This document shows positions 11,601-24,018 of a DNA stretch of 64,000 nt, in pieces. A program made the position numbers and the translations under genes. Position 1 is the stretch's first letter. Each line of letters starts with the position of its first letter. The stretch covers positions 9,844,000 through 9,907,999 of the forward strand of contig CM068549.1 in NCBI GenBank assembly GCA_035048495.1, given 5' to 3'. The notes below the pieces were generated by a model that did no database searches, was not told the DNA's origin, and saw only the letters and a list, made by a program, of their open reading frames with translations. The DNA is from Euptelea pleiosperma (lineage: Eukaryota > Streptophyta > Magnoliopsida > Ranunculales > Eupteleaceae).

Positions 11601-12815
11601 TGGCTGTTGCTATTGCTGGCGAGGCTGTTGTTGCGCTTGCCTCTGGTAAGCCTGTTGTTGTGTCGGTAGTGGTGGGGCTTTGGCAGGCTGTATCTGCTGC
11701 TGCTGAATAGGCAGCGGTCGGGGGTTCTGAGTATGAGGCAACTGCATCTCTCGTGGTAATGGGCAATTAGGCCTGATATGGCCCACTTGTCCACATCCAA
11801 AGCATGTAGGCTGGAGCTAGCCTATCTGCTGTGCTCCCGTTGATCTGACCTGCTGGGACTGTACTGGTCTGGCAAGTGGCTTTGGGTGTTGTCCTACTGG
11901 ACGATGCTGTACGATCTGTTGGGCAAGCTGACGAGTCTGCCCTGCCTGACGCTACTGCCCTAACTGCCCCATACCTCACTGGGGTGTCGGTTGGAAACTC
12001 ACTAGTACTACCGCTCTGGATTGAGACTGGCTATCTGTCTTCTGTCTCTTGTGATCAGGCTGTCGGGAGCCTTGACCACCTCGGGTCAGCTAGTCGAAGA
12101 CGCGTGAAGCCTCTACAAGATCCTGCTCCACAATAGTCGCACGCTCTATCAGGCTACTGTAATCCCTGATCAAAAGTGCTGAAAGATGACGTCTAATGGA
12201 GATCTTCAGTCCATGCTCAAATCTCTTACACTTAGCCGCCTCTGTAGCGACCAGTGTAGATGCAAATCGCGACAGCTCTGTGAACTTTGCATGATATTGG
12301 GTAACCATCATGCTCTTTTGCTGGAGTTGTAGAAACTCCTCCATCTTGGCATCCTTCGCTGGCTCCGGAAAGTGTCATGCTAGGAAAACCTCCTCGAACT
12401 GGGCCCATGTCATAGTGGCCACTACCTTGGTGGACTTAACCGAGTCCCACCAATGGTCCACCTCCCCAATGAGCTGGTAGGCCGCTAAAGATACCCATCG
12501 CTCCTCTGGCGCTCCAAGTGCCGAAAGCATCTTCCTCATCTCCCTGAGCCATCCCTCAGCGATAATAGGGTCAGGGATCCCGTCGTACTTCGGCGGTCAA
12601 AGTCGTTGTAGCTTCTCCAACCAAACCGTAGAGTCTATAGTCGGTGCAAATCAATGAGGCTCTGGCTGCGTCGCCGATGCCTGGGCTTGGGCTTGGATCT
12701 GGGCCTATTGATGCCGTAGAATCTCTGCCATGTCCCTGATGGACTGGAATAACGTAGTCATATTTGGCTGTTCAAGGGCATTGTCCTGTCCTGCTGCGCG
12801 TCCCCTACTAGCCAT
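11601..12815 (-). pseudogene. Tekay gag, degenerate
   Basis: Starts at the minus-strand ATG at 12815 (MASRGRAAGQ). Capsid-type sequence is readable, such as WLREMRKMLSALGAPEERW and FTELSRFA. Near the end lies one CCHC zinc knuckle, CFGCGQVGHIRPNC, around 11755-11800, followed by a glutamine- and proline-rich linker into the protease. In-frame stops occur at 12705-12707 and at several points downstream (near 12650, 12600, 12375, 12090). The family protein packages element RNA into particles. Confidence 0.8.
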
Positions 12816-13016
12816 AAGTCTTCACAGAAGAGACAACAATAAAAAGATCTATTATCAGAGTGTGGTTTCTTAAAGTTCTCACCAGTGTATACTAAGTGTG
12901 TACTAGACACATGCTAAGTGTATATACTATGTGCCCACTGTGTATTATAAGTGCATACTAAGTGTTTGCTATATGCATAGCCACCACTACAAATCCGTAG
13001 GAATCATAGAACTGGG

Positions 13017-13028
13017 CTCTGATACCAC
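13017..13028 (-). other. Primer binding site (initiator tRNA-Met type), Tekay
   Basis: The minus strand reads TGGTATCAGAGC, the standard match to the 3' end of plant initiator tRNA-Met. It lies 7 bp inside the proposed end of the 5' LTR. Confidence 0.9.
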
Positions 13029-13035
13029 TCTATCA

Positions 13036-16000
13036 TGCCTCAAACCCGGGTATCCAGATTCGACCCAAAAAGTCCATGGGTCGACCCGTAACCTATGTTT
13101 GGAGGTGATCTATGAATGATCCCCAATGGTCCACATGATGTAGTTAGACCATCAAGGCTCACTCCACAAACAAGAAACAAATCGATGTTCAAGCGTTAAC
13201 GACCCTAAAACAATCCTATAAGAGATTCAGTTATAAAGGGATATTTAAGTACGTTCTCTAATCGTCAAATCATGTCCGATTGATTCAATTAAACAATAGG
13301 GTTGTATTCACCTATGTCCAATTATGTAATCATGATCAAGTTAATGAATCCACTAAGGTTAAGTAAAAAAAAAAGGGTCAACATAGATCAAGAAGTCCAC
13401 AGAGTCAAACTAGGTCAATTAAGTCAAGAGAATCAAAAGAAAGTTGAATCGATAGACCGGGTGTCATAAGGTTAACCACAATTCTACTTGAGGTGTTAAA
13501 ATCAGTAATAAGCATATCCATTACAAAAAATGGGCAATTAATTCAACAAAGTATAGGGAAAAGATGGTGAGAACATGCTCTCAATCAAAGGCATACATGC
13601 CCGAAAAATAAATAACTAATGTCTTAAAATGATCAATAAAGTCTCTTTCAAAGTGTGGGATCGACTCCCAAATCCTCGCCGGTCTCCTCAAGTATACCGG
13701 AGTCATCCGTCTCAAAATCCTCCCACACACCTGGCTCCTCAAAATCTGAAATGATATCGGTGTAACACCGTGAGCCGAGGCCTAGTAATACAACAGTGTG
13801 TATGGAATGATATCATACTATACGAGATTTTAATCAAGACATGCATCTCAATCATATAATAAGGATGGCATAAAAGTGAAGGTAAATACAAGGTGAGTGC
13901 AGGATGCACATGCAACTAGTACCCATAACCACATAGGGTATCCATCTCCTTCCCGCACTGGGAGTGGTCTCATCGACCCATCTGTAGGATATAATAACGT
14001 CTAGGACCTTCCACCATAGGAACCCTGATTAATTGATAAAATCAATATAAACGTATATAATATACTTCAACCATGTTCCCTTATGCACCCCTTATATGAA
14101 ATGACGTAATGATCATAGTATAACAACAATATGACACTAGGGTTACATGGCATAAACATATTTATTTTAACATTTAATAAAAAAAAAAATAAACACATTA
14201 ACATCAAAAGTAATGATATGGATAGAACTAAAATTAAATAATATTAATAACATGTAAACAATAATCAAATATCACGACTAAGATTGATAGACAATACTAG
14301 TGGGAATCATAAGAGAATCCAACACTCCATCGTCGAACCCTATGAGGGATCCATGACATAAGGTCAAACCCTAAAAAGGGATCTAAGACACTTGGCCGAA
14401 CCCTATGAGGGATCCAAGATACATGGGTGAAATCCCCATGCACACAAGTCTAAGTCAAACAACAAGGTTAAAACCTTAATAGTTAATAATCATGACTCAC
14501 TAATAATTAATAGGTTTTTTTATAAACAAAATGTACTGCCTTGTAAAAATCATAACTAAATAAATATTAATTAGAAAAATATAAACTCAATGTATTTAAA
14601 ACCTAGATTCACAGAGGTTTTTAGGAAAAATAAATAGAAAACTATTGAGATTCAAAATATGGGTCGAAACCCTTATTGAAGTGAGCCGGACAGAATCTGA
14701 AATTCTAGATTTTACAGAAAAGTCTCACACATTTGAAAAATCATAACTTAATCAATACAAATCAGAAAAATACAAACTCAAAAGTTCTAGAAACTAGATT
14801 GACATAGGTATCTATGAACAATAATTATAAAAATATTTAGGTTAGAAATATAAATCGAAATCCCAAGTGAAATGGACTATGCAAAATCTAAAATTCTGGT
14901 TTTTACCGAAACATCCAACACGTTTGAAAAATCATAACTTAATAAATATAAATCAAAAAAATATAAACTCAAAGGTTCTAGAAACTAGATTGATAAAGCT
15001 ATCTAGAAAAAATAATTAGAAAAATATTTAGATTAAAAATATAGATCAAAATCTCAAGTGAACTGAACCATGTAAAATCTAGAATTTTGGTTTTTTTGGT
15101 AAAGTCCAACAACTTAGAAAAATCGTAACTTAATCAATACAAATCAGAAAAATATTAAAAGGTTCTAAAAACTAGATTGATAGAGGTATCTGGAAGAAAT
15201 AATTATAAAAATATTTAGATTAAAAATATAGATCGAAATTCTAAGTAAAGTGGCCCGTGTAAAATCTGAAATTCTGGTTTTTTTGGTAAAGTCCAACAAC
15301 TTAGAAAAATCATAATTAAATAAATATAAATCCAAAAAATACAAACTAAACGGTTTTAAAAAATAGATTCATAGAGGTATTTAAAAAAAATAATTATAAA
15401 AATATTCAAATTATAAAATTACAACGAAAATGATAAAGAACATAGTCATCCGTTATAGGTACAAAAGAGACCATGGCCAAACCCATCATAGTGGCCCAAA
15501 ATAAAGATCAACCCAATAAGAATAAAATAAATATTGTTGAAATTAATTTATAATGAGTATCAACTATTACCTAGTGAAAGAAAAACAAAATCTTAAAAAA
15601 AAAAAAGTATAGGATGGATCAAACACACTTATCTTGAGGTTTCTTAAACTTTAATGAAGAATTCTTGAATCGTTTGAAAAGTCCCTCCTTTGTTGATCTT
15701 TTGCTCCCAAAGTGATATATGTTTATGAGAGAAGGGAGATGAACACTATCCTAGGGTTTGGTGATGATTGGAGAAGAAGATGTGGTGTTAATGGTGGAAA
15801 AGTGTTGATGAAGGCTTGAGTTTTAGGTTAAAGATTAAGTGTAGAGAATAATAGAGGAAGAGAGCTTAAATAAAATAGAAGGTAATGAAGGAATAGGTCT
15901 CATAAGGATTAGGGTTTAGTGATTTTCGTAACTCTCCTAGGGTTGACTTTTTCAACCCTCTAAAACTTATATTTTAGGCTAATTATGATTTAAAAATGGG

Positions 16001-16533
16001 TCCAAGGCCCATATGTATCAATTAGGCATCATTTAAGATTATTTATAAGCCCCAAAAGTCTCTAAAATATAAAATAATATTACAAAACATTAGGTACATA
16101 ATTATTAATATAATATAACCTATGTAGCTTAATAATAAAGTCTCACCACATACATCTTTCAGTCAAGGCACACCCCAATTAGGGTTTGGGCACCTACCTT
16201 ACTAAATGGTCCAAAACTTAACCTACACTTAGAGTTAGGTTCCCTAACTTGGTGGACCTCTCCTAGGGTTTAACTAGAATATGACTAATAGTTCAAACAC
16301 ACACAATGACCAACACAATGCAATAAACAAGCAAATATTCGAAATGCTCTAAATATGATAAAAGTTAAAAATAAGCTATACCGGGGCCTAGATGACTCTA
16401 GTGTCCTAAACCAATTAGGTATAAGAGTTTATTAGGGTTTCAATTAATCATCGATAAGGTCAAGTAAATAAGTCAACCTTGGTCAAATCTCATAAAAAGT
16501 CAAAATACATTTGAAAAAGTTGAGGGTATTACA
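13036..16533 (-). repeat. Tekay 5' LTR, full length (~3.5 kb)
   Basis: The sense strand starts TGTAATACCC at 16533 and ends ...GAGGCA at 13036 just before the PBS. The part 13663-16533 pairs with the 3' LTR; 13036-13662 is present only here. The exact inner end is inferred from the nearest CA before the PBS. It contains the second copy of the ~191-bp array (14544-15430). Confidence 0.8.
14544..15430. repeat. ~191-bp tandem array inside Tekay 5' LTR (5 units)
   Basis: Unit starts marked by aaaaatcata occur at about 14544, 14735, 14926, 15117 and 15304. Unit number and order match the 3' LTR, so the array existed before insertion. Confidence 0.85.
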
Positions 16534-17407
16534 AAGTTGATGCTGAAAAATAAATAGACATGCGACACAATAATTACCCAATTGCACAGTATTGCACTCA
16601 AGACAAGGATAGAGACTTACCTCCCGTGGGCCACGCCACGGGGTCACCTCCGTGGAATAGGGAGGGGTATCCTAATGGGCTTAGGCCCGACTCCACCTCT
16701 TTGAGCTTTCGCTCCCTACCCACACTGGAATTGTATACTGCAGAAAAGTTAGATCGCACGGTCTAGGTATTTGGGATTCTATTTGGAAGATCCTTGCCTG
16801 TTTAGGATTCACAGAGCACACATTGGATTTAGGCAAGTTTTTGAATTAATTTCGAAGTTCGAGATGGGTTAAAATTTAGAAATTCCCAAATGGAAAATAC
16901 CTAGATTGGAAAGTATCCTGAATTGTAAAGATCTTTCAAGAAAGATGTGATCGCGAGATCCCTTACAATTTTGAGAAATTTCCAAAAATTGAAATTCTAC
17001 TAGATTTGGAGTATTTCCTTTTGCAGACTTTTCCAAATTCGGAGGATTTCTAAAGATAGAAATTCTTCTAAAGTAGAAACTTCTGAGAGGGAAAACCCTA
17101 ATTTAGCAGAGCTTCAAGATTTTGAAATCTTTCCAAAAATTGCAAATCCTTGATTGGTGATTTCTAAAAATCTACAGAATATCAAACCCTAATTTTTTTG
17201 GAAAGTAGTAAAATTCTTAAATTCTTACAACTTTGTACTTGGCCTTTCGAGGCATTAAAAATAGTAATTTAAAAGTAGCTAAAAATAACTAAAAACCAAA
17301 AATAGTAGAAAGTTTCTCGAAAAGGTCGAGCTGTCGAAATTGAGCAGCTTTCCGATTTAGCAACTTTCTAATTTCGTCTTTACATCATTTATCGCACTTC
17401 CGTACTC
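16534..17407 (-). other. Leader remnant of LTR-X element behind X2
   Basis: Non-coding DNA between the Tekay 5' LTR edge and the PBS of X2. By position on the sense strand it is the untranslated leader just after the LTR. A GC-richer part (16600-16760) contains a 68-codon open frame without known signature. The rest of this element is absent on the left, replaced by the Tekay insertion or lost. Confidence 0.45.
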
Positions 17408-17426
17408 CCGAGTGGCAACGACGCCA
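17408..17426 (-). other. Primer binding site of LTR-X element (tRNA-Asp type, decayed)
   Basis: The minus strand reads TGGCGTCGTTGCC and then diverges. Thirteen bases match the tRNA-Asp 3' end with one mismatch, and two bases separate it from the LTR end. The intact version is at 63758-63775. Confidence 0.65.
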
Positions 17427-17428
17427 TT

Positions 17429-19993
17429 TGAAAGTAGGTTTTTTCCGCGTTGTTGGTTACGAAAACCCTAGAATCAACACATTTGTAAATTATCCGAGAT
17501 TTTTAATCTGGCAAAATTGAGATCTTGTATAGGGATTCGTGTCGGATGTCGATCTGCACTCGGGGTTAGTTAGTGCAAATAAGAACTTAAAATGACGGGT
17601 TTTTTTTGCCTCAGAATTTGCTAAAAAGAAATGATGGAGGGGTGAAAATAGTGAATCGAAGTTTAAAACATGATTTTTTTCTGAGATTTTTTCTCAATTG
17701 AAGAAATTAATGAGCAAATAAATTCCACATTACCATTAACTAAAAGAACGATTATGACCAAAAACACAAAAGAAAACTAATTTTATTGAATCAAAATAAA
17801 TTGTTTACAATGAAGGATAAAAATAAGAATTAAAACTAACTTAAAAGAAAGATGCTAGAGAGAGAAAGTTAGGGAGATTTAGAGAGAGAAAGAGGGAAAA
17901 AGTTTGCCATGTTTATTAACTTACCGGAGAGGGGGTAGATCTTATGGTCAAAAAGGTAAGACCATGGATGGGCAGCAAGCTGTCATGGAGAAGATGATTG
18001 TGGCCGGTAAGATGGAAGTGTTGGGCATGGTATCGAGCGGCGGTGGTGATGGCAGCGTAGACATTGAGCATGGTTGGAGATGGAGGCCAGAGGAGATGCA
18101 GCTCGCTGTTCTTGTAGTTGAAGGACTGACCTCAAGGTTGAATACAATGGAATGGGTAGTCTGCTGGACAAGTTGCCGTCCAAGATAAGGACCCAGGTTC
18201 CCACGATTGAGGAACTGTTAAGAATGGATGTGGGGCTACAATGGTTTGAGTAGGGTGGTTTGTGGTTGGAATGGTGGAGTTTCTGCTAGTGCACGGCAGT
18301 GGTGAGAAGGGGGCAGCAGCTATGGAGGATCGGTGGTGGTGAGAATGGAGGCGGAGCGAAGAGAAGAAGAAGGAGCGGTGCTGCTTTCCTCTTCTCCTTT
18401 CTTCTCCTTCTCTTCTTCTTCTTCTTCTTCTTCTTCTTCTTCTTTCTATTTTTTTTTCTTTTTCTTGTTGATTGAGAAGAGAGGAGGATGGTTGAGGGAA
18501 AAAATGGTGGTTCGAACAGCCACGGGATATCCTAAGGGAAGGTGGGCGGTAATGGAGTGAAGGCGAGGTGGACGGCTTAGGTTTGATGGGGGCGTGGGAG
18601 AGTAGAGATGCTAGTAGAGGGCACCACACAGCAGGCGGTGATGGTGGAGATGCACAGCGGCAGGAGGAGTAAGGGGTTTTGGTTCGGGCGGAGCTTCAGG
18701 CGGTGGTGGATGGTGTGGGCAGCAACCGAAGTTGCAAGAACTTGGGAATCCACAGTTGGGTTCTATGGAGGTGCTGGCGATCTAGCAGGGTCAAGGAGAT
18801 GGAGCTAACGGGGAGAAAAAAGGAGTTGCAGGTGGCCGAAATTCTGCAACTCCAACGAGAAAACAAAAGAGGAGAAGATGAAAAAGAAGGTCAAGAAAAG
18901 AAGAAGAAAGAAGAAGCAAAAGAAGAGGAAATTGTGGGGGGGGGTTTGGGGAAATGAGAGGTGAAGATGGGAGGGGATTAGGGTTTAAAAGAACCCCTCT
19001 CCTTCCCTTTAAAAACCTCCCACTTTCCTTTAATGGAAAATGGGATATTTTAAAAAAAATAATATTTTATTTAACTTTTCTTTAATTGGGGGATTTCCCA
19101 TTTAGTGGACCCCCCGTCATTTTTAAAATTTAATTTAAATTATTTTGAAATTCACGGGGTCCACTAAATGGTCAGGCAGTAGGTTGATGATGATGGGCCG
19201 GCTGTTGGCCCATATGGACTGATGAAGTCCATCGTCTCATAAGATGATGTGACAGATGATTTGCTGATGATCAGACTGAAGATGACTGGATCAAGATCCA
19301 GATTGGTAGATCAACGAATCTAGAGAGATCCAACGGTCAGAAAGCTAAGGGAGATGAGACAGAGCCAACGGGCAGGAGTTCTGAGGTTAGGTCAGTAGAT
19401 CTGAGGATCAGGTGGTGATGTATAGGGAGATGAAGAGAGATGAGAGAGAAATAGGAGAGATGAGAGCGAAAACTCTACAGACTACAGAGATAACTACTGG
19501 CGGAGGGTCTAGAACCTTGGTCTTCACTGTGACCATCATCATGCTTCCTTGTTGATTCATGTGGCTTTAAACGCTTTGGTCCGTCTCTTGGTCATTGGCT
19601 CTCCTATTTTCTTCATTCTTTGGGCCGGCTCTTTGGTCCTCTTATTCAGCCCATATTTGGCCCATATCTTCTAGTCATAGCCGGTGGGCTCTTTAAGCTT
19701 TGATAATGGGCTTTTATGATCGATTTTGACCCGCAAGTCTCGAGAATCATCCAATCAAGTTTTCCTACGATAGAAAAAGTGCGTAACGAGACTTAATTAG
19801 AACGACTTTATATCTAGACTTCCAAAACTATGTTTAATGTATGCAAATATACCATTTCATCCAGAAAAGTGTGTTCTACACAACAAAAGAGACTCTTACA
19901 TAGAAAAGTAGATAAATAGAGTATTTTACGTAGGAGAGTGTGATAACGCTGAAAGGATAATTACTTAAAATAAGCACTTTTGAGCGAATATCA
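17429..19993 (-). mobile_element. LTR-X copy X2 (5' LTR of a broken element)
   Basis: The + strand runs from TGAAAGTAGG to GCGAATATCA. The PBS on the left shows it was a 5' LTR of a minus-strand element. The sense donor GGTAAGT is at 17919-17925. Hairpin arms GGAGTTGCAG (18822-18831) and CTGCAACTCC (18844-18853) are present. A TTC/GAA microsatellite lies near 18412-18445. One minisatellite unit lies at 19327-19338. The right edge abuts a copia LTR, apparently two bases inside that LTR's start. Confidence 0.85.
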
Positions 19994-21247
19994 GCCACTA
20001 AGTCACATATCTTCCTAATCGAGCGTACATGATCGTTAACTGACAAATCGGCAGTTACTCAGATGACTCCTGTCGTCAATTGTCTGATTCTTATTGTCTC
20101 TGTCTTTTAGTCTTCACGTAGTTGGTGAAGTATGCGTACCACGACATCTTCACGCTACACTTGTGCTCGTAGGAACGGTTACAAGAATATTTTTATGTCA
20201 AATGGAATCTTTGCCAAATTGAATATGAAAATATTCCTTATAGATTGGACACTTATACCCAATCGATTGGACATGGCCCAATCGATTGGACCCAGAGTAC
20301 AATCGATTAGACCTTGCACGAACTCAGTCTTTCTCAGATCCAATTTTCTTAGTTTCATTATCTCACGTTCTACACGACTCGGAGTCACGAATTCTATAAA
20401 TACAACCCTTCTATACCTTCTCTAATCACACACAGAGACACATAGTGACTCAATCTTTCAAGAGAGAGAAGAAAATGTTTATTTATTAGAGTGTCCATTC
20501 GAAGAGCAATAAGCTTGTTTCTCATTCACATCTTGTGAGCTTATTCTTTTTCTTAATTAAAGCCAAGTGCTTGATCCATCCCTCAGCTTAGGTCCTCCAC
20601 TCATATATTCGACCTAGTAGTCTAAGTTTACCAGTTTGACTCAACACCTTTTGAGCAACCTAGGGTTCTGGGTGTACTGAATCCTTCACCTTCTCCAAAG
20701 GCGAGAGTGTTGAGAATTAAGATCGGAGGAGCCGATCGACGGTAAGTTTGGAGTGTATCAAACTGAACAAACAGACAAGGCTTCTTGACTGGAAGGGCGC
20801 GCATGGATTCGTAGTGTTGATTCAAAGGATGTGGACGCATGAGCAGTAGGCCTTGGCTAAGGTTAGAAGTTGTATTTACAATGGTGCTACGTAGGTAACC
20901 TTTGTTTCATTTAACTTTTCAGTTAGTGATACTTTTCGTCTGGACGTGGTCCCGTGGTTTTTTCCTTGGCTAAGGTTTCCACGTAAAAATTTCTTGTCTT
21001 GTGTGATTGTTTGTTTGTATTCCGCGATCTATCTTGATTAGACCAAATGACAAAAAGAAAATATACCACGGAGGTATATTCGACTTGAGTCGGTTATAAT
21101 AATCTTTTATCAAACAACTAAGGCATGCGATTTCATTCCTCTACCACTAACCAGTAAAACTGTGTAGGTTAATTAATTTTAAATACCTAATCAACCCCCC
21201 TCCTTCTAGGTATATTGGATTAAAGAGAACGGACTAGTGTAATTTCA
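19994..21247 (+). repeat. Copia left LTR
   Basis: The right boundary is fixed by ...GTGTAATTTCA, a two-base spacer and the PBS. The first ~210 bp match 25325-25530 directly. The left TG is probably hidden by the X2 insertion, because the matching right copy begins TGGCCATTAAG. Confidence 0.75.
20392..20403 (+). promoter_or_regulatory. TATA box of copia LTR
   Basis: The sequence tctataaatacaa at about 20392 is a strong plant TATA box and is followed ~30 bp later by a C/T-rich start region. The inverted copy keeps it (tttatag near 24830). U3 would then be about 400 bp and R-U5 about 820 bp. Confidence 0.6.
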
Positions 21248-21249
21248 AT

Positions 21250-21261
21250 TGGTATCAGAGC
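21250..21261 (+). other. Primer binding site (initiator tRNA-Met), copia
   Basis: TGGTATCAGAGC lies two bases after the LTR end. Confidence 0.9.
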
Positions 21262-21349
21262 AGGTTATTCTATTTAAGGTTTAATCACCTGAATTTAGAT
21301 TCCTGAGAAACCAGTCCATTTTCATTAATTTGCCAAAATACAAAGAGAA

Positions 21350-23290
21350 TGTGGAAACACATCCAGACCTCTATTGTTTGATGGAGAAGACTATATCTAT
21401 TGGAAGGCTAAGATGAGGGCTTTTCTAAAGTCTATTGATGAAAGAGTCTGGATGTCTGTAGTGGATAGTTGGTCACCACCTACAATAGTTGTAGGAGATA
21501 AAACCATTCTTAAACCTAAAGCCAACTAGAGCAAAGAGGTCATAGATTGTTGTTGTCTAAATAGCAAAGGGCAAAATGTCATTTTCAATGCGGTTGATAA
21601 GATTGAGTTTTGAAGAATCTCTACTTGTTCTTTGGCTAAAAAAGTTTGGGACATTATTAGAGTCACCCATGAGGGAACGTCAGCTGTTAAAATCTCTAAA
21701 CTTCAAATGCTGACAACTAAGTTCGAATCCATGAGAATGGAGGAGAATGATACATTCACTGAGTTCTATGCTCAACTTAGTGATATTGTGAACTCTGCAC
21801 ACAACTTGGGTGAAATCATTCTTGAATCCAAAGTTGTTCGGAAAATTTGAGATCCTTACTTGATAGATTTCGGGAACTGCTATTTAGGAGAGCAAGGATG
21901 TTGACTCTCTCAAAATTAATGACCTGGTTGGGTCTCTACAAACTTATGAGATGAATTTGAGACAACCAAAGAAATCGAAAGGTATTGCCCTTAAAGTTTC
22001 TGAAGCTCAAGATTCAGAGTTAGATGTTGACTCTAAAGTTGAAATGGCATTATTTGTGAAAAAGTTCAAAAAGTTTTTTCGTTCTAAAAATGATAGAGTT
22101 AAGAACAATAAAACTTTTGATAAATCTAAGAAACATTCCAGACCTAATGGGAGAGGTAGCAGAAGTGAAAGGAACCCTAGGGAAAGCCGCTCAAGCGAAC
22201 CCTAATGTTTCAAATGTAAGGTTTTGGTCAATTTGCTAATGTTTGCCCAAACAAAGAAGAATATAAGGGTAAGGCAAAAGCTTTCAATGCCACATGGGAT
22301 GAAGAATCAGAAGACCATTCTGATGATTCAGATAGCAATGAAAAGACTGATAAGCATATAGCTTTTGTTGCTCGTTTTAATAGTCCCTATGGATCTCATG
22401 GAGATTTCAAGAAAAGTAATGATGAGAGTTCGAAAGACTCTTATAATGGGGACTCGGATGACTCGGTAGTTGGTGTGAAAGAACTGTACGAGGAATTAAT
22501 AAAGTTCATTAAGGCTAATAAAGTTTTATCTGACAGACTTAAAAGTCTTGACTCTGAAAATTGGGCCTTGTTAATTAACATTGAAAAATTAAAAGTGTTG
22601 ATTACTGATTTAAAGCAAGAGAATGAGTCTCTGCTAAAAAGGAACAAGTCAATAGAATGTGAATTCCAAACTTACATGACACACAAGGAATCCCTGGAAA
22701 ATGAGCTTCTTAAATCTAGGAGGGATGTGTCAGGATTCTCATCTAGCTCTGCAAAGCTTGATGAGATTCTTCGTGTAGGAAAAGTTTATGGAGACAAATA
22801 AGGTTTGGGTTACAAACAAAATTAAGAAAAATGGTCTTTTTCCAAGATGATTTTTGCTAAGGCTCAAACTATTCCCACTCAGATCAATGACCAAATCAAA
22901 GTTGTCAAAAGCAATCGTCATTGTACGTACTGCAAAAACGTGGGTCATGTGATTAGAGATTGTCATAAATTGAGAAGAGGACATCAAAATTCTCTAGAGA
23001 AAGTGGTGAACTCAACTAAAAATGTGAAGAGTCAAAGACTTCCTATGAAGACACATTATGAGATAAACTATTTGGATGTGCTATCTAGGAAGATGAAAGA
23101 CCTAGTGGAAAGGTCTAGAGAATTAATCAAGGAGATTGAGTCTCTTGAGAAATTCAAACATCCTCAGAGTTCTCTAACTCAAAAGAGGAGAAATCCTAAG
23201 AGAATTAATCTATCCACCAAAATCACATCTGTGTGGGTTAGAAAAGATTCTCTGAAGGAGAAATGTTCGACAATGTCCAATCTTTGAGCA
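21350..23290 (+). pseudogene. Copia gag, degenerate
   Basis: The capsid start is readable from about 21363 (LFDGEDYIYWKAKMRAFL, the UBN2/DUF4219-like W-x-x-K-M pattern). KVWDIIRVTHEGTSAVK and KLQMLTTKFESMRMEENDTF follow at 21632-21850. A basic stretch lies at 21951-22205, and a first knuckle (CFKC) near 22208. An acidic segment and a coiled-coil-like region (ELYEELIKFIKANKVLSDRL) lie at 22475-22801. A second CCHC motif, CTYCKNVGHVIRDC, is near 22923. Stop codons and frame changes occur near 21528, 21613, 21848 and 22205. No pol follows, so the element could only have moved with help from elsewhere. Confidence 0.8.
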
Positions 23291-24018
23291 TTGTGCTATC
23301 TATCCCTTCGTGTTTTTCATTTTTTTTAGGGATATTTTTTGTTTTTGTTTCCTTTTGATTTTGTTTCATTTTGAAGAATAAAAAATTGAAAATTTTTTGT
23401 TTCAGAAAATCAAAAGATCTATTGTTCAGGAGAATGTTAAAATTATTATATACGATTTTTTATGAGCAGTAATTTTTTAGAACATTCAAAGAACAAGAAC
23501 TTAACTATGTTGGTAAAAGTTTGCTAATCTCAGTATTATATCTTTTAATTAATTATTATGATTGGTCAATTTTACAAGTGTGCACTAGAATATTATTGAA
23601 ACAGTATATCTCATATATTTTACATGCAAACTGTTTATTTCTGTGGGAATGGATTTGATAGAGGTGTGAGATCTTATATTATTGGAATTAAGAATAAACC
23701 TCTATTGATTATAACTTCCAATTAGTAATTGAAGATCAGAAGTTCATTCATATCGATCCGAAGCGGAGACTCAAGGGTCAGGGCTATCAGCAACCATTCC
23801 TTCCTTCAGATCAAGGGGCCAATAAATAGAGATGTTGACCCGAAATCTATTCCATTCCCACCAGTCCCACTATCTGGCATCGGATCGAATACAACCGGTC
23901 GGAGCTATTCATTGAAACGTATATAATACCAATGGGAATTGCCCGCAGCCGACACCCCTGAGTAGACTTTTTAAGAGGCCTTTGGTCTAAGGAAAAATGG
24001 CCTTAGAGAGCATACCTA
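23291..24018 (+). other. Non-coding 3' region of copia element, with a foreign-looking segment
   Basis: T-rich sequence to about 23640, then a more GC-balanced block (about 23740-23960) unlike its surroundings, containing a 65-codon open frame without known signature. No polypurine tract could be placed with confidence; a run of nine G at 24025-24033 lies in the inverted LTR body. Confidence 0.4.

Larger units (their letters stand above)
5307..16533 (-). mobile_element. Tekay-type Ty3/gypsy chromovirus, degenerate
   Basis: A complete but decayed LTR retrotransposon read on the minus strand. The 5' LTR is at 13036-16533, the PBS for initiator tRNA-Met at 13017-13028, gag at 12815 leftwards, then protease, RT/RNase H, integrase and a chromodomain-like tail ending near 8275. 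The polypurine tract is at 8181-8196 and the 3' LTR at 5307-8180. The order PR-RT-RH-IN and the tail reading VKVLWQHHDMEEATWELE identify a chromovirus, most like the Tekay (Del) lineage. Many stop codons and at least one frameshift show it is dead. The 3' LTR lacks the last ~630 bp present in the 5' LTR, so no target duplication can be read. Confidence 0.85.

Noticed and set aside
13016..13028. tRNA gene at the ggctctgatacca sequence
   Set aside because: It is only the primer binding site complement of an LTR retrotransposon. No cloverleaf surrounds it.
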